Program-made: the position numbers and the translations under genes | NCBI RefSeq assembly: GCF_013201075.1 | Contig: NZ_CP053708.1 | Span: 239,001 to 303,000, forward strand | DNA: 64,000 bases | Direction of reading: 5' to 3' | From: Lichenicola cladoniae | Lineage (GTDB): Bacteria; Pseudomonadota; Alphaproteobacteria; Acetobacterales; Acetobacteraceae | The notes under the pieces: model-generated | The model's input: only the letters and a program-made list of their open reading frames with translations | Told to the model about the DNA's origin: nothing | Databases searched by the model: none | In this document: positions 8,242 to 18,038 of the stretch, piece by piece | Layout: each line of letters opens with the position of its first letter | Position numbering within the stretch: position 1 is the stretch's first letter

Positions 8242-11200
8242 GCGGATGTCTCCAGCTCATCGAGGGCGTCCCGCAGCGCCTCCAGCTGATAGGATGAGAG
8301 CAATCGCCGGAGCGGCTGCAGGGCATAGGCGAGGCCGGGTGTCTCGCGCTCCAGGACGTTCATCTGCTCGCGCAGGGCCCGCATGGATCCTCCCTCGACC
8401 AGGACGCGCAGTGCGGCGACCTGCGCATGCGACAGGAACCGGGCCTGCCCGGTCGGCACGAGTTGCTGCTCGATGTTTTGCCCGGCCAGCGCTGCCGTTC
8501 CGTCCGATTGCACCCAGTTCAGATCCAGCGCGATCCCGATCTCCCTCAACAGGGCAGCCAACTCCACCGGCTTGCTGAGCAAAGTGCAGTCTTTCAAGTC
8601 GAAATCGGATCTGAGACCGACATCGGAAGGCCGGCCATGCTGCACATCCCCGGAGATGAAAATGATCGGAGCCCGTCCTGCCTTGGTTTCGCGCAGGCGC
8701 CGGGCGAGCTGGAACCCGTCCATGACAGGCATCGACAGGTCGAGCAGGAACAAATGCGGCTGGAACCCGACGGCCGCCAGGAGGCACTCCGGCCCGTCGC
8801 TGGTGGTCACGACATCGAAACCGAGCGGCATCAACAGGTCGCTGATCAGGGCGCGATGAGCAGCGTTGTCGTCCGCTACCAGGATGCGTCGCAGTGCACC
8901 TGCATGACCGGTTACGTGCTTCGGTATCGGCACCGAACCGGTATCCGCGGTGTCGGACAGCAACAGCCGCACCCGGAACCGGCTTCCCTCGCCCGGGGTG
9001 CTGCCGACGGTGATCTCGCCGCCCAGGATCTCGGTCAGCAGCCTGGTGATGGTCAGTCCCAGGCCGGTGCCCGGGATCGTCGCAGGTGCGGCGCGCTCGA
9101 ACGGCTCGAAGATGCGCTCGAGGTCGCCGGCCTGGATGCCGGGCCCGGTATCGGTGACCACGAACTCGGCGATCTGCGCGCGCCACGACGCGGACAGGTG
9201 CACCGAACCGGCCACGGTGAACTTGATCGCGTTCGACAGCAGGTTGATCAGGATCTGGCGCAGTCGGTGTTCATCGGCCAGGACGATTGCGGGAAGCCCG
9301 TGTGCCTCGAAGGTTAGCCGGAGACCCTTGGCCTCCGCCTGCGGGCGCAGCATTTGCGCCAGGCCCTCCAGCAACTCGGGCAGGCGGATGCGGTCGCGGT
9401 AGAGTTCGATGCGGCCAGCCTCGATCCTCGATATGTCAAGCAGGCCGGCGATGATTGCACTCAGGTGTTCACCGCTCTCGCGGATGATCCGCACGCCGCG
9501 ATGGCGTTCCGGCGGAATGCGCGGATCGCCTTCCATCAGCTGCGCATAGCCCAGGATTGCATTGAGCGGGGAGCGCAGCTCGTGACTGATGCCCACGACG
9601 TAGCGGCTTTTCGCCAGGCTGGCGGCCTCGGCCTTGTCGCGCGCCTTCTGCAGGGCGGCATCGGTACGGCTATGCGCGGCGATCTCGTTCATCAGCAGGC
9701 GAGTCTGCCGGTGAGTCTCCTCCACCGCGTTGCGGCGGCTCTCCCCAGACAGCACGATCAGCCAGGACAGGATCGCCGCGATCAGCACCGCTGCAAGCCG
9801 GCCAACACCCGGCGCCGTGCTGCCGACCGAGGCGAGCAGCCCGTAGATCCCCGCGAGTGCGACCAGCAGCAGCAGGACGAAGCGACTGAGGCGCGTCTCG
9901 AGCAGGCCACGGAACCGCAGCGGCAACAGGCGCAGCGGCGCGGCGAGGGGGGCCATCAGCTGAACCGGCAGTCGGGTTGCGGCCGGCTTGCAGCTATCGC
10001 CGCAGCGGCTGTCCAGCGAGCAGCAGAGCGAGCAGATCGCGCCGCCATAGGCCGGGCAGAAGGCCATGTCTTCATGCTCGAAGCCATGCTCGCAGATCGT
10101 GCAGGTGATGATCCCGCGCTTCGACCAGCTGGCCCGTGGCCGCCTTGCAAGATAGGTGCGGCCGCCGGTCGCCCAGGCGATGCCGGGCGCCGCCAGGAAG
10201 GCGACGGCGAGTGACAGGAACGGTCCGAACGCGCCCGGCGTGGTGCCGAGCACTCCTGCATAAGCGGCCAGGCCGACCACGCTGCCGAGCACCATGGCGC
10301 CGATGCCGACCGGGTTGATGTCCGGCAGATGCGCGCGCTTGAACTCGATGACCGGCGGGCTCCAGCCGATCGGCTTGTTGATGACCAGGTCGGCGACCAG
10401 CGCGCCCATCCAGGCGGCGGCGAGATCGGCGTACAACACGAGGCCGCGCTGGATGGTGTCGACGATGCCGGCCTCCATCAGGACCAGCGCGATGGCCACG
10501 TTGAAGAAGACGTAGAACACCCGGCCGGGATGGCTATGGGTCAGGCGCGAGAAGAAGTTCGACCAGGCGAGCGAGCCCGCATAGGCGTTGGTCACGTTGA
10601 TCTTTACCTGGGAGACCGCGACCAGCGCGATCGTCGCGGCGATCGCCGGCACCGGCGGCAGGAAGGCCGAATAGGCCAGCCGGTACATCTGCGTCGGCTG
10701 GACCGCGTCGAAGCCGGCATATCCGGCAGCGAGCCCGGCCCACATGAGCAACGACCCGGCCAGGATCTTGAACGCGTCGAACAGGATCCAGGCGGGACCA
10801 CCCAGCACGACGGCACTCCACCATGCGACGTCCCGTGCGTGCCGGCGGGCGGGCATGAAGCGGATGAAGTCGACCTGTTCCGCCGTCTGGCTGACGAGCA
10901 CGAACATGATCGACGCGGCCATTCCGATCGCGCCGACATCCAGCCCGCGTGCCTCGGTGCCCTGGAAGTGCGACCAGCCCGACAGCCAGCCGGGATGCAG
11001 GACCAGGACGGCCACCAGCGGCGCCAGGTTCAGCACGAGCCAGACCGGCTGCGTGACCAGCTGGAAGCGGGCGATGAAGGTGACGCCGTGGGTGACCAGC
11101 GGCACCACGACGATCGCGCACAGGATGTAGGCGATCCAGGGTGGGATCAGGAGGAAGCGGTTCAGCATGCCGGCGAAGATCGCCGCCTCGATACCGAAGA

Positions 11201-11600
11201 ACAGGAAGGTGAAGGTTGCGTAGATCAGCGATGTGATGGTCGAGCCGATATAGCCGAAGCCGGCGCCTCGCGTCAGCAGGTCGATATCCAGCCCGGAACG
11301 GGCGGCCGCCGCGCAGATCGGCAGGCTTATCATGAAGATCAGCAACGAAACCGCCACGACGGCGATGCAGACGTTGGCAAAACCGAACGACAGGGTGAGC
11401 GTACCGCCGATCGCCTCCAGCGCCAGGAAGGAGATCGAGCCGAGTGCGGTGTTGGCCACGCGTAGCGGCGACCAGATGCGGGCGCTCTTGGCGGTGAAGC
11501 GGAGCGCATAATCCTCAAGCGTCTGGTTCGCGACCCAGCGATTATAGTCCCGTCGCATACGGACTATGCGCAGCCTGGTCGTATTGGCTGGCCCGATCAT
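8238..11600 (-). CDS. NCS1 permease-hybrid histidine kinase fusion
   Basis: About 1120 residues with the start placed at the ATG at 11600, which has GGGAG five to six bases upstream. Residues about 15-480 form a 12-TM purine-cytosine/NCS1-type permease. A Cys-rich segment (residues 500-537, beginning CTIC-EHGFEH and including CSLCC and CGDSC) looks like a metal-binding knuckle. Two further TM helices follow, then HisKA with His673 (ISHELRSPLN), HATPase with an N-box (NLLSNAIKFT) and GTGLGL, and a receiver domain with Asp954 (LLDLSMPVMDGF). A helical tail ends the protein without an obvious HPt histidine. It most likely senses urea or a related solute through the permease part and signals to the coupled regulator downstream; ligand identity is inference. 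Confidence 0.88.
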   Translation of the reverse strand: MIGPANTTRLRIVRMRRDYNRWVANQTLEDYALRFTAKSARIWSPLRVANTALGSISFLALEAIGGTLTLSFGFANVCIAVVAVSLLIFMISLPICAAAARSGLDIDLLTRGAGFGYIGSTITSLIYATFTFLFFGIEAAIFAGMLNRFLLIPPWIAYILCAIVVVPLVTHGVTFIARFQLVTQPVWLVLNLAPLVAVLVLHPGWLSGWSHFQGTEARGLDVGAIGMAASIMFVLVSQTAEQVDFIRFMPARRHARDVAWWSAVVLGGPAWILFDAFKILAGSLLMWAGLAAGYAGFDAVQPTQMYRLAYSAFLPPVPAIAATIALVAVSQVKINVTNAYAGSLAWSNFFSRLTHSHPGRVFYVFFNVAIALVLMEAGIVDTIQRGLVLYADLAAAWMGALVADLVINKPIGWSPPVIEFKRAHLPDINPVGIGAMVLGSVVGLAAYAGVLGTTPGAFGPFLSLAVAFLAAPGIAWATGGRTYLARRPRASWSKRGIITCTICEHGFEHEDMAFCPAYGGAICSLCCSLDSRCGDSCKPAATRLPVQLMAPLAAPLRLLPLRFRGLLETRLSRFVLLLLVALAGIYGLLASVGSTAPGVGRLAAVLIAAILSWLIVLSGESRRNAVEETHRQTRLLMNEIAAHSRTDAALQKARDKAEAASLAKSRYVVGISHELRSPLNAILGYAQLMEGDPRIPPERHRGVRIIRESGEHLSAIIAGLLDISRIEAGRIELYRDRIRLPELLEGLAQMLRPQAEAKGLRLTFEAHGLPAIVLADEHRLRQILINLLSNAIKFTVAGSVHLSASWRAQIAEFVVTDTGPGIQAGDLERIFEPFERAAPATIPGTGLGLTITRLLTEILGGEITVGSTPGEGSRFRVRLLLSDTADTGSVPIPKHVTGHAGALRRILVADDNAAHRALISDLLMPLGFDVVTTSDGPECLLAAVGFQPHLFLLDLSMPVMDGFQLARRLRETKAGRAPIIFISGDVQHGRPSDVGLRSDFDLKDCTLLSKPVELAALLREIGIALDLNWVQSDGTAALAGQNIEQQLVPTGQARFLSHAQVAALRVLVEGGSMRALREQMNVLERETPGLAYALQPLRRLLSSYQLEALRDALDELETSA

Positions 11601-11684
11601 CGCGTCTCCCACAGGCGCCGGGTATGCACCGCAACTCGGAATGGAGCAGGTGGCCCCGCTGCCCGGGATCGATCCGTGCCCCCG

Positions 11685-11750
11685 ACGTAATACCACGGAT
11701 GACCGTGCGGCCTGCGAGCGCCGGGCCCGATCATACGTAATACCGCGTAT
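11685..11750. promoter_or_regulatory. Direct repeats ACGTAATACC in kinase/urtA divergent region
   Basis: ACGTAATACC occurs exactly at 11685-11694 and 11735-11744, each followed by a purine then CG, with starts 50 bp apart. The second copy is embedded in an imperfect dyad ATACG-N8-CGTAT (11733-11750). They lie between the divergent kinase and urtA starts and are good candidates for binding sites of the adjacent response regulator. No clear sigma-70 promoter was found. Confidence 0.45.
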
Positions 11751-11808
11751 TGGACCATGTGCCGCCGCTGGATACGGTCATCCGCAACCCATCAGACCCG
11801 GAGCCGGC

Positions 11809-13128
11809 ATGAATTCGAGCAGCACTGGTTTCACGAGACGTACGTTCGGACGCATGGGCCTCGGTCTGCTTGCGGCAACATCGACCGCCCGCTACGCGAC
11901 GGCCGCACCCTCCGGGGAGCCGATCCGGATCGGGATCCTTCATTCCCTTTCGGGAACGATGGCGATCAGCGAGACCACGCTGAAAGACGTCATGCTGATG
12001 CTGATCGCGCAGCAGAATGCCAAGGGCGGCGTGCTCGGGCGCCCGCTCGAGGCGGTCGTGGTCGACCCGGCGTCCAACTGGCCGCTGTTCGCCGAGAAGG
12101 CCCGCCAGTTGCTCTCGGTGGACAAGGCGGCCGCAGTGTTCGGATGCTGGACCAGCGTATCCCGCAAGTCGGTGCTGCCGGTGTTCGAGGAGCTGAACGG
12201 CATCCTGTACTATCCGGTCCAGTACGAGGGCCAGGAATGCAGCCGCAACGTTTTCTATACCGGTGCCGCGCCGAACCAGCAGGCGATCCCGGCGGTCGAC
12301 TACCTTGCGTCCGAGGAGAAGGTGGAGCGCTGGGTGCTGGCCGGCACCGACTACGTCTATCCGCGCACCACCAACCAGATCCTGCAATCCTACCTGAAGG
12401 GCAAGGGTGTCGCCGATGCCGACATCATGATCAACTACACGCCGTTCGGGCAGTCGGACTGGCAGAACATCGTCGCACAGATCAAGGCATTCGGGTCGAC
12501 CGGCAAGAAGACCGCCGTGGTCTCCACCATCAACGGCGACGCCAACGTGCCGTTCTACAAGGAGCTCGGCAACCAGGGCATCCACGCGACGGATATTCCG
12601 GTCATGGCCTTCAGCGTCGGCGAGGAAGAGCTGGCCGGCATGGACACCAAGCCGCTGGCCGGCCAGCTCGCCGCCTGGAACTACTTCGAGAGCATCGATA
12701 CGCCGGCGAACAAGACCTTCATTGCCGAGTGGCATACATTCACCAAGAACCCGAAGCGCACCACCAACGATCCGATGGAAGCCCATTACATCGGCTTCAA
12801 CATGTGGGTGCAGGCGGTCGAGGCGGCGAAGACGACCGACCATGACGCGGTCATCGAGGCGATGATCGGCATACGCCAGCCCAATCTGACCGGCGGCGTC
12901 GCCACGATGCTGCCCAATCATCATCTCACCAAGCCGGTCTTCATCGGCGAGATCCAGGATGACGGCCAGTTCAACGTGGTCTGGCAGAGCCCCGACCTGA
13001 TCCCGGGCAAGGCGTGGTCGCCGTATATCGCATCGACCAGGGACCTGATCGGCGACTGGCGCAAGCCGGTCTCGTGCGGAAACTACAACGTCGTGACCAA
13101 GGCCTGCGTCGGCACCAAGCATGCGTAG
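11809..13128 (+). CDS. urtA: Urea ABC transporter substrate-binding protein
   Basis: Periplasmic urea receptor of the UrtABCDE importer, 439 residues. The start at 11809 gives a Tat-type signal (TRRTFGRMGLGLLAAT) followed by the mature IRIGILHSLSGTMAISE segment diagnostic of UrtA/AmiC-type Leu/Ile/Val-fold binding proteins. Other family stretches are AVFGCWTSVSRKSVLPVFEE and LLYYPVQYEGQECS-like (here ILYYPVQYEGQECS). Length matches the family. It is first in a tight five-gene operon and overlaps urtB by eight bases. An in-frame extension upstream to 11566 lacks protein-like content. Confidence 0.95.
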   Translation: MNSSSTGFTRRTFGRMGLGLLAATSTARYATAAPSGEPIRIGILHSLSGTMAISETTLKDVMLMLIAQQNAKGGVLGRPLEAVVVDPASNWPLFAEKARQLLSVDKAAAVFGCWTSVSRKSVLPVFEELNGILYYPVQYEGQECSRNVFYTGAAPNQQAIPAVDYLASEEKVERWVLAGTDYVYPRTTNQILQSYLKGKGVADADIMINYTPFGQSDWQNIVAQIKAFGSTGKKTAVVSTINGDANVPFYKELGNQGIHATDIPVMAFSVGEEELAGMDTKPLAGQLAAWNYFESIDTPANKTFIAEWHTFTKNPKRTTNDPMEAHYIGFNMWVQAVEAAKTTDHDAVIEAMIGIRQPNLTGGVATMLPNHHLTKPVFIGEIQDDGQFNVVWQSPDLIPGKAWSPYIASTRDLIGDWRKPVSCGNYNVVTKACVGTKHA

Positions 13129-14695
13129 CGTCTCCGTCCTCCTTGCTGTCCTGGTGCTGCTCGTCTTCGCAACGACGGCCCGGGCGCAGGAGGACGGATA
13201 TGCCGGACTGGCATCCGGCCGTTATGCGAGCATTGCCGACGGGGCGACGCAGCTGGCGGCCTCCGGCGATCCCCATGCGGATACGGTGCTGCATGCCCTG
13301 GCAGAACATCGCCTGCTGGCCGGTCCGCCAGGCGGTCCGCTCTATATTCGAGCCGGCGATGCCCTGACGGATGCGCGCACCGGGGCAACCGTCGGCGCCA
13401 AACCGGAGGGTCTCCGGCCTGTCCGCCTGAACAACCGTGTCCGCGAGGCACTGGATGCGGCGCTGGCCGTGCTCGATCTGCAATCCCCGGACCGCGGCAA
13501 GCGCCTGCATGCGGTCGAGGCGATCTACGACACCCATCCGCCGGCACTCCTGCCGGCCCTGGACCGCGCCCTGGCGCACGAACCCGATGCCGGCATCCGG
13601 CGCGGCCTGGCCGAGGCACGGGCGGCCATGCTGCTGAGCGCGCCGGTGCTGCCGGGACCCGCCGAGGCTCTCGGCGCGGTCAGGATCCTGGCCTCGCGCG
13701 GCGGCCTTCCCGCGCGTGCCATCCTTGCCAGGCTGCAGCATGACGCATCGCCCGAACTGCATCATGCCGCGACCGAGGCGATCGCCGCGATCGACCTGCG
13801 CCTGCGCCTGTGGAGCATTCTGCAGGACCTGTTCTACGGCATCAGCCTAGGTTCGGTGCTGCTGCTTGCAGCCATGGGCCTCGCCATCACCTTCGGGGTC
13901 ATGGGCGTCATCAACATGGCGCACGGCGAACTGATCATGATCGGCGCCTACGTCACCTACCTGGCGCAGCAGGCGACCGGATCGCCCGGGGTCGGGCTGG
14001 TGCTGGCGATCCCGCTGGCCTTTCTGGTGACCGGTGGCCTCGGCGTTCTCATCGAGCGCGGGCTGATCCGCTTCCTGTATGGACGCCCCCTGGAGACGCT
14101 GCTGGCAACCTGGGGGCTGTCCCTGGTGCTGCAGCAGGCGATCCGCTCGCTGTTCGGCCCGACCAACATCTCGGTCACGACCCCGGCCTGGATGTCGGGC
14201 TCGATCGCCGTCGGTGGCCTAGTGATCACCCTGAACCGGCTGGTGATCATCGTGTTCGCCGCCCTGGTGATGCTTGCCTTGACGCTGGTGCTGAAGCGCA
14301 CGTCGCTCGGGCTGCAGATGCGGGCGGTGACGCAGAACCGCCGCATGGCGTCGCTGATGGGGATCCGGACGCCGCGCGTCGATGCGCTGACCTTCGGCCT
14401 CGGCTCCGGCGTCGCCGGGCTTGCAGGCGTGGCGATCAGCCAGATCGACAATGTCAGCCCGAACCTCGGCCAGGGCTACATCATCGACAGCTTCATGGTG
14501 GTGGTGTTCGGCGGCGTCGGCAATCTCGGCGGCACGCTCGCCGGCGCGGCTACGCTCGGGATCGCCAACAAGGTTCTCGAGCCGGTGGTGGGCGCGGTGC
14601 TCGCCAAGATCATCGTGCTGCTGCTGCTGATCGCGTTCATCCAGCGAAAGCCGCGGGGGATGTTCCCGTTGCGTGGACGGGGCATCGAATCATGA
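13121..14695 (+). CDS. urtB: Urea ABC transporter permease UrtB
   Basis: Inner-membrane permease, 524 residues. It has a cleavable-looking signal (LLAVLVLLVFATTARAQ), then about 200 residues of an Ala-rich helical periplasmic domain that is normal for UrtB, and then a LivH-type membrane domain from about residue 230 (GISLGSVLLLAAMGLAITFG, GVINMAHGELIMIGAY). It overlaps urtA by eight bases and urtC by four (ATGA), so translation is coupled. Confidence 0.94.
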   Translation: MRSVSVLLAVLVLLVFATTARAQEDGYAGLASGRYASIADGATQLAASGDPHADTVLHALAEHRLLAGPPGGPLYIRAGDALTDARTGATVGAKPEGLRPVRLNNRVREALDAALAVLDLQSPDRGKRLHAVEAIYDTHPPALLPALDRALAHEPDAGIRRGLAEARAAMLLSAPVLPGPAEALGAVRILASRGGLPARAILARLQHDASPELHHAATEAIAAIDLRLRLWSILQDLFYGISLGSVLLLAAMGLAITFGVMGVINMAHGELIMIGAYVTYLAQQATGSPGVGLVLAIPLAFLVTGGLGVLIERGLIRFLYGRPLETLLATWGLSLVLQQAIRSLFGPTNISVTTPAWMSGSIAVGGLVITLNRLVIIVFAALVMLALTLVLKRTSLGLQMRAVTQNRRMASLMGIRTPRVDALTFGLGSGVAGLAGVAISQIDNVSPNLGQGYIIDSFMVVVFGGVGNLGGTLAGAATLGIANKVLEPVVGAVLAKIIVLLLLIAFIQRKPRGMFPLRGRGIES

Positions 14696-15789
14696 TCGCC
14701 GTCCGCACCACGGCGGCCCTGACGGTGCTGGTGGCGATCCTGCTGGCGGTGCTGAACCTGTTGTCGCCCGGATCGCCGCTGCATGTATCGGATTTCGCGG
14801 TTGGACTGGCCGGCAAATACCTCTGCTTCGCGATCCTGGGCGTCGCGGTGGACCTGGTCTGGGGTTTCGCCGGCATCCTGACCCTGGGCCACGCCGCATT
14901 CTTCGCCCTGGGCGGCTATGCCATGGGGATGTACCTGATGCGCGAGATCGGCGCGCGTGGCGTGTATGGCAACGCGGCCCTGCCCGACTTCATGGTGTTC
15001 CTGTCCTGGCCGCGGCTGCCCTGGTACTGGTGGGGCTTCGACCATTTCAGCTTCGCGTTGCTGATGGCGCTGGTGGTTCCGGCGTGCCTTGCGGGACTGT
15101 TCGGATGGCTCGCGTTCCGCTCGCGCGTTTCGGGCGTCTATCTCTCGATCATCACCCAGGCGCTCACGTATGCGCTGCTGCTGGCTTTCTTCCGGAACGA
15201 CATGGGGTTCGGCGGCAATAACGGCCTGACCGATTTCAAGGACGTGCTTGGGTTCGACCTGCATTCGTCGGCCACGCGCGCCTGCCTGCTGATCATCACT
15301 GCCCTGTTGCTGGCGGCGAGCCTGCTGCTGACGCGTGCGCTGCTGTCCGGCCGCTTCGGCCATCTTCTCACCGCCGTTCGCGATGCGGAAAGCCGGACCC
15401 GGTTCCTCGGCTACCGCCCCGACCACATCAAGCTGTTGATCTGGGTGTTCTCCGCGATAATCGCCGGGCTGGGCGGCGCGCTCTATGTCCTGCAGGTCGG
15501 CATCATCAACCCGGGCGAGTTCGCACCGGCCAATTCGATCGAGGCGGTGATCTGGGTGGCGGTCGGTGGACGCGGCACCCTGTCCGGGGCGGTGCTGGGC
15601 GCGGTGCTGGTCAATCTTGGCAAGACGGTGTTCACGGGCCTGCTCCCGGAACTCTGGCTCTACGCGCTCGGGGCCCTGTTCATCCTGACGACCCTGTTCC
15701 TGCCGCGCGGGCTCATGGGGCTGCAATGGAGCCGCCTGGGATTGATGCGCAGGCTGGGTATCGGGCGGCGCACGGGTGCTGCGTCATGA
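14692..15789 (+). CDS. urtC: Urea ABC transporter permease UrtC
   Basis: LivM-type permease of the urea importer, 365 residues with about ten hydrophobic segments. The start at 14692 overlaps the urtB stop as ATGA; a much longer upstream frame is only urtB read out of phase. Family stretches include DLVWGFAGILTLGHAAFFALGG (split here: GFAGILTLGHAAFFALGGYAM) and GRFGHLLTAVRDAESRTRFLG, the EAA-like coupling loop. The gene is coupled to urtD by another ATGA overlap. Confidence 0.94.
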   Translation: MIAVRTTAALTVLVAILLAVLNLLSPGSPLHVSDFAVGLAGKYLCFAILGVAVDLVWGFAGILTLGHAAFFALGGYAMGMYLMREIGARGVYGNAALPDFMVFLSWPRLPWYWWGFDHFSFALLMALVVPACLAGLFGWLAFRSRVSGVYLSIITQALTYALLLAFFRNDMGFGGNNGLTDFKDVLGFDLHSSATRACLLIITALLLAASLLLTRALLSGRFGHLLTAVRDAESRTRFLGYRPDHIKLLIWVFSAIIAGLGGALYVLQVGIINPGEFAPANSIEAVIWVAVGGRGTLSGAVLGAVLVNLGKTVFTGLLPELWLYALGALFILTTLFLPRGLMGLQWSRLGLMRRLGIGRRTGAAS

Positions 15790-16529
15790 GCACGCCGAAC
15801 CTGCTGTATCTCGATGCCGTCTCGGTCAGTTTCGACGGCTTCCGTGCGCTGAATGCGCTGTCCCTGCTGCTGGCCCCGGGCGAAATGCGGGCGATCATCG
15901 GGCCGAACGGCGCCGGCAAGACGACGATGATGGATGTGATCACCGGCAAGACCCGTCCCGACAGCGGCGTGGTCGAGTTCCGTGGCACGCACGACCTGAC
16001 CCGCCTGGACGAGCCGGCGATCGCGCGCCTCGGCATCGGGCGCAAGTTCCAGAAGCCGACCGTGTTCGAGAAGCTGAGCGTGCGCGACAATCTTCTGCTG
16101 TCGCTGAAGGGAAAGCGGCGGCCGTTCGCTGTCCTGGCAGCGCGCGAGACCTCGCACGAGGCTGGGCTGATCGCCGATATCCTGCGCACGACGCGCCTGT
16201 CGGATCATGCCGCCCGCCTCGCCGGTGCGCTCAGCCACGGCCAGAAGCAGTGGCTCGAGATCGGCATGCTGCTCGGCCAGGATCCGGAACTGCTTCTCGT
16301 CGATGAGCCCGTCGCCGGCATGACCGATGCGGAGACCGCGCAGACCGCCGAACTGCTGCGCGAGATCAACCGCACGCGCAGCGTGGTCGTGGTCGAGCAC
16401 GACATGGATTTCGTCCGGGCCCTGAACGTGCGGGTCACGGTGCTGCATGAGGGGTCCGTGCTGGCCGAGGGCTCCATCGACGAGGTAAGCGCCGATCCTC
16501 GCGTGGTCGAGGTGTATCTTGGACGCTGA
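15786..16529 (+). CDS. urtD: Urea ABC transporter ATP-binding protein UrtD
   Basis: ATPase subunit of LivG type, 247 residues. Walker A is GPNGAGKTT (about residue 42), the signature is LSHGQKQWLEIGM in place of LSGGQ, as is usual in UrtD, and Walker B is LLLVDEPVAGM. The start at 15786 overlaps the urtC stop. The next gene begins 12 bases later. Confidence 0.94.
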   Translation: MSTPNLLYLDAVSVSFDGFRALNALSLLLAPGEMRAIIGPNGAGKTTMMDVITGKTRPDSGVVEFRGTHDLTRLDEPAIARLGIGRKFQKPTVFEKLSVRDNLLLSLKGKRRPFAVLAARETSHEAGLIADILRTTRLSDHAARLAGALSHGQKQWLEIGMLLGQDPELLLVDEPVAGMTDAETAQTAELLREINRTRSVVVVEHDMDFVRALNVRVTVLHEGSVLAEGSIDEVSADPRVVEVYLGR

Positions 16530-16541
16530 AAGCGGGGGCGC

Positions 16542-17237
16542 ATGCTGCAGGCCGAGTCCATAGACCTGCATTACGGCGCCGCGATCGCCCTGCGTGGCGT
16601 TTCGGTCAGCGCGCGGATCGGCGACGTCACCTGCCTGCTCGGCCGCAACGGCGTCGGCAAGACCAGCCTGCTGCGCGCCATCACCGGCGTCCACCCGGTG
16701 ACGCGGGGCCGCATCCTGTGGAACGGCGAGGACATCACCCGCCTGTCCGCGCACGAGCGGGCAGGGCGACGCATCGCCTCGGTGCCGCAGGGACGCGACA
16801 TCTTTGCGCTGCTGAGCGTGCGGGAGAATCTTGAAACCGGGTTCGGCCTGCTGCCGAGACGGGAGCGCAAGGTGCCGGACGAGATCTTCGAACTGTTCCC
16901 GGTGCTGGCACAGATGCAGCGCCGCCAGGGCGGCGATCTTTCAGGTGGTCAGCAGCAGCAGCTGGCGATCGCCCGGGCGCTGGTAACCCGTCCCCGCCTG
17001 CTGGTGCTGGACGAGCCGACGGAGGGAATCCAGCCCAGCATCATCAAGGATATCGGTCGCATCATCACCCTGCTGCGCGCGCGTGGCGACATGGCGATCC
17101 TGCTCGTCGAGCAGTATTATGAATTCGCCCGTGCACTCGCCCAGCACATTACCGTGCTGGATCGCGGCCAGGTGGTCATGCAGGGGGAGGCCGATATGCT
17201 TGACGAGACGGCCCTGCGGGGTCACGTCACGATCTAG
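16542..17237 (+). CDS. urtE: Urea ABC transporter ATP-binding protein UrtE
   Basis: Second ATPase of the importer, LivF type, 231 residues. Walker A GRNGVGKTS, signature LSGGQQQQLAIARAL and Walker B LLVLDEPTEGIQPSI are intact. It closes the urtABCDE operon, 12 bases after urtD. Downstream lies a short convergent gap before a phosphatase gene. Confidence 0.94.
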   Translation: MLQAESIDLHYGAAIALRGVSVSARIGDVTCLLGRNGVGKTSLLRAITGVHPVTRGRILWNGEDITRLSAHERAGRRIASVPQGRDIFALLSVRENLETGFGLLPRRERKVPDEIFELFPVLAQMQRRQGGDLSGGQQQQLAIARALVTRPRLLVLDEPTEGIQPSIIKDIGRIITLLRARGDMAILLVEQYYEFARALAQHITVLDRGQVVMQGEADMLDETALRGHVTI

Positions 17238-17295
17238 GCGTTTATCCTACTGGCTGATTTTCACAACAAGCCAGCGTTAGAGCCTGCTGTGGCTC

Positions 17296-17314
17296 GCCCG
17301 AAGCGTCATCGGGC
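17296..17314. terminator. Hairpin in the urtE/phosphatase convergent gap
   Basis: Perfect 6-bp stem GCCCGA/TCGGGC with a 7-base loop. It lacks a T tract in either direction, so it is at best a weak or Rho-assisted terminator. A looser CTGGCT/AGCCAG pair lies at 17250-17274. Confidence 0.3.
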
Positions 17315-17401
17315 AAGGCTGTCGAAGGACAGGGCGGGCAGCAGCAACGTAATCAAGAAATCGACAGTAATCAGCCCTCTGGTGTCTTTCACCGACAGCG
17401 A

Positions 17402-17974
17402 TCAGACCGCTTCAAGGTCCAACTCGATCATCCCGCAGTTGGGTAGGAAGACGCCGGTGAGGTAGTAAAAGAAGGTTCCGTGGCCAACCACCGCAATGTT
17501 GCGTTCCGGGCGGCCGGCAAGAAACGCTCTGAACTCTGCAATCCGCTGCAGTGCGGTTTCAAGCGGCTCAACATGGATACCTCGATCGTCACGCTGGCCT
17601 TCGGCGTGCCACCAGACGTCCGGTAGGTGCTGAAGCTCAAGATCCGGGTAATCTGTCAGCAATGTCGCAGGCGATCGTCCGACATCACAACTGCTTTCCA
17701 GGCGCTCGCGATGTAGAGCCTCGACCACGAAGCGTGGTTTTGAATAATGATTATCGAAAATGCCTCGAGCGGTTTGTAGCGCACGCGTGAGGGGCGTCAC
17801 CACGACGAGGTCGAATGGTGTATTCCGCAGAAGTTCACGTGCTGTAAGGACTTGAGCTTCCCCTTTTGAAGTCAGTCGCGCATCCGGCAATAACGGATCG
17901 ATGCCAGTCTCATCGTACGCTGCGTTGAAGGCAGATTGGCCGTGGCGAATGCAGAGGATTTTCTGGGTTTGCAT
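17402..17974 (-). CDS. Histidine phosphatase superfamily protein
   Basis: A 190-residue member of the phosphoglycerate-mutase-like family. The catalytic RHGQSAFN motif is at residues 9-16 (phospho-His10), a second Arg lies in PLTRALQTA, and the C-terminal GHGTF supplies the other active-site His. The substrate cannot be assigned. It is monocistronic and lies beside a GNAT gene; neither is linked to the urea module by any visible signal. Confidence 0.85.
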   Translation of the reverse strand: MQTQKILCIRHGQSAFNAAYDETGIDPLLPDARLTSKGEAQVLTARELLRNTPFDLVVVTPLTRALQTARGIFDNHYSKPRFVVEALHRERLESSCDVGRSPATLLTDYPDLELQHLPDVWWHAEGQRDDRGIHVEPLETALQRIAEFRAFLAGRPERNIAVVGHGTFFYYLTGVFLPNCGMIELDLEAV

Positions 17975-18038
17975 ATGTCAGACTTACCGGCTCGTTTGAA
18001 TCAGGGCAACGCGTCGGGATTGCGGGTGATGCGGAAGG

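Noticed and set aside
14476-15726. A 416-codon reverse frame over urtC
   Set aside because: Gln/Arg-rich shadow opposite a clear membrane permease.
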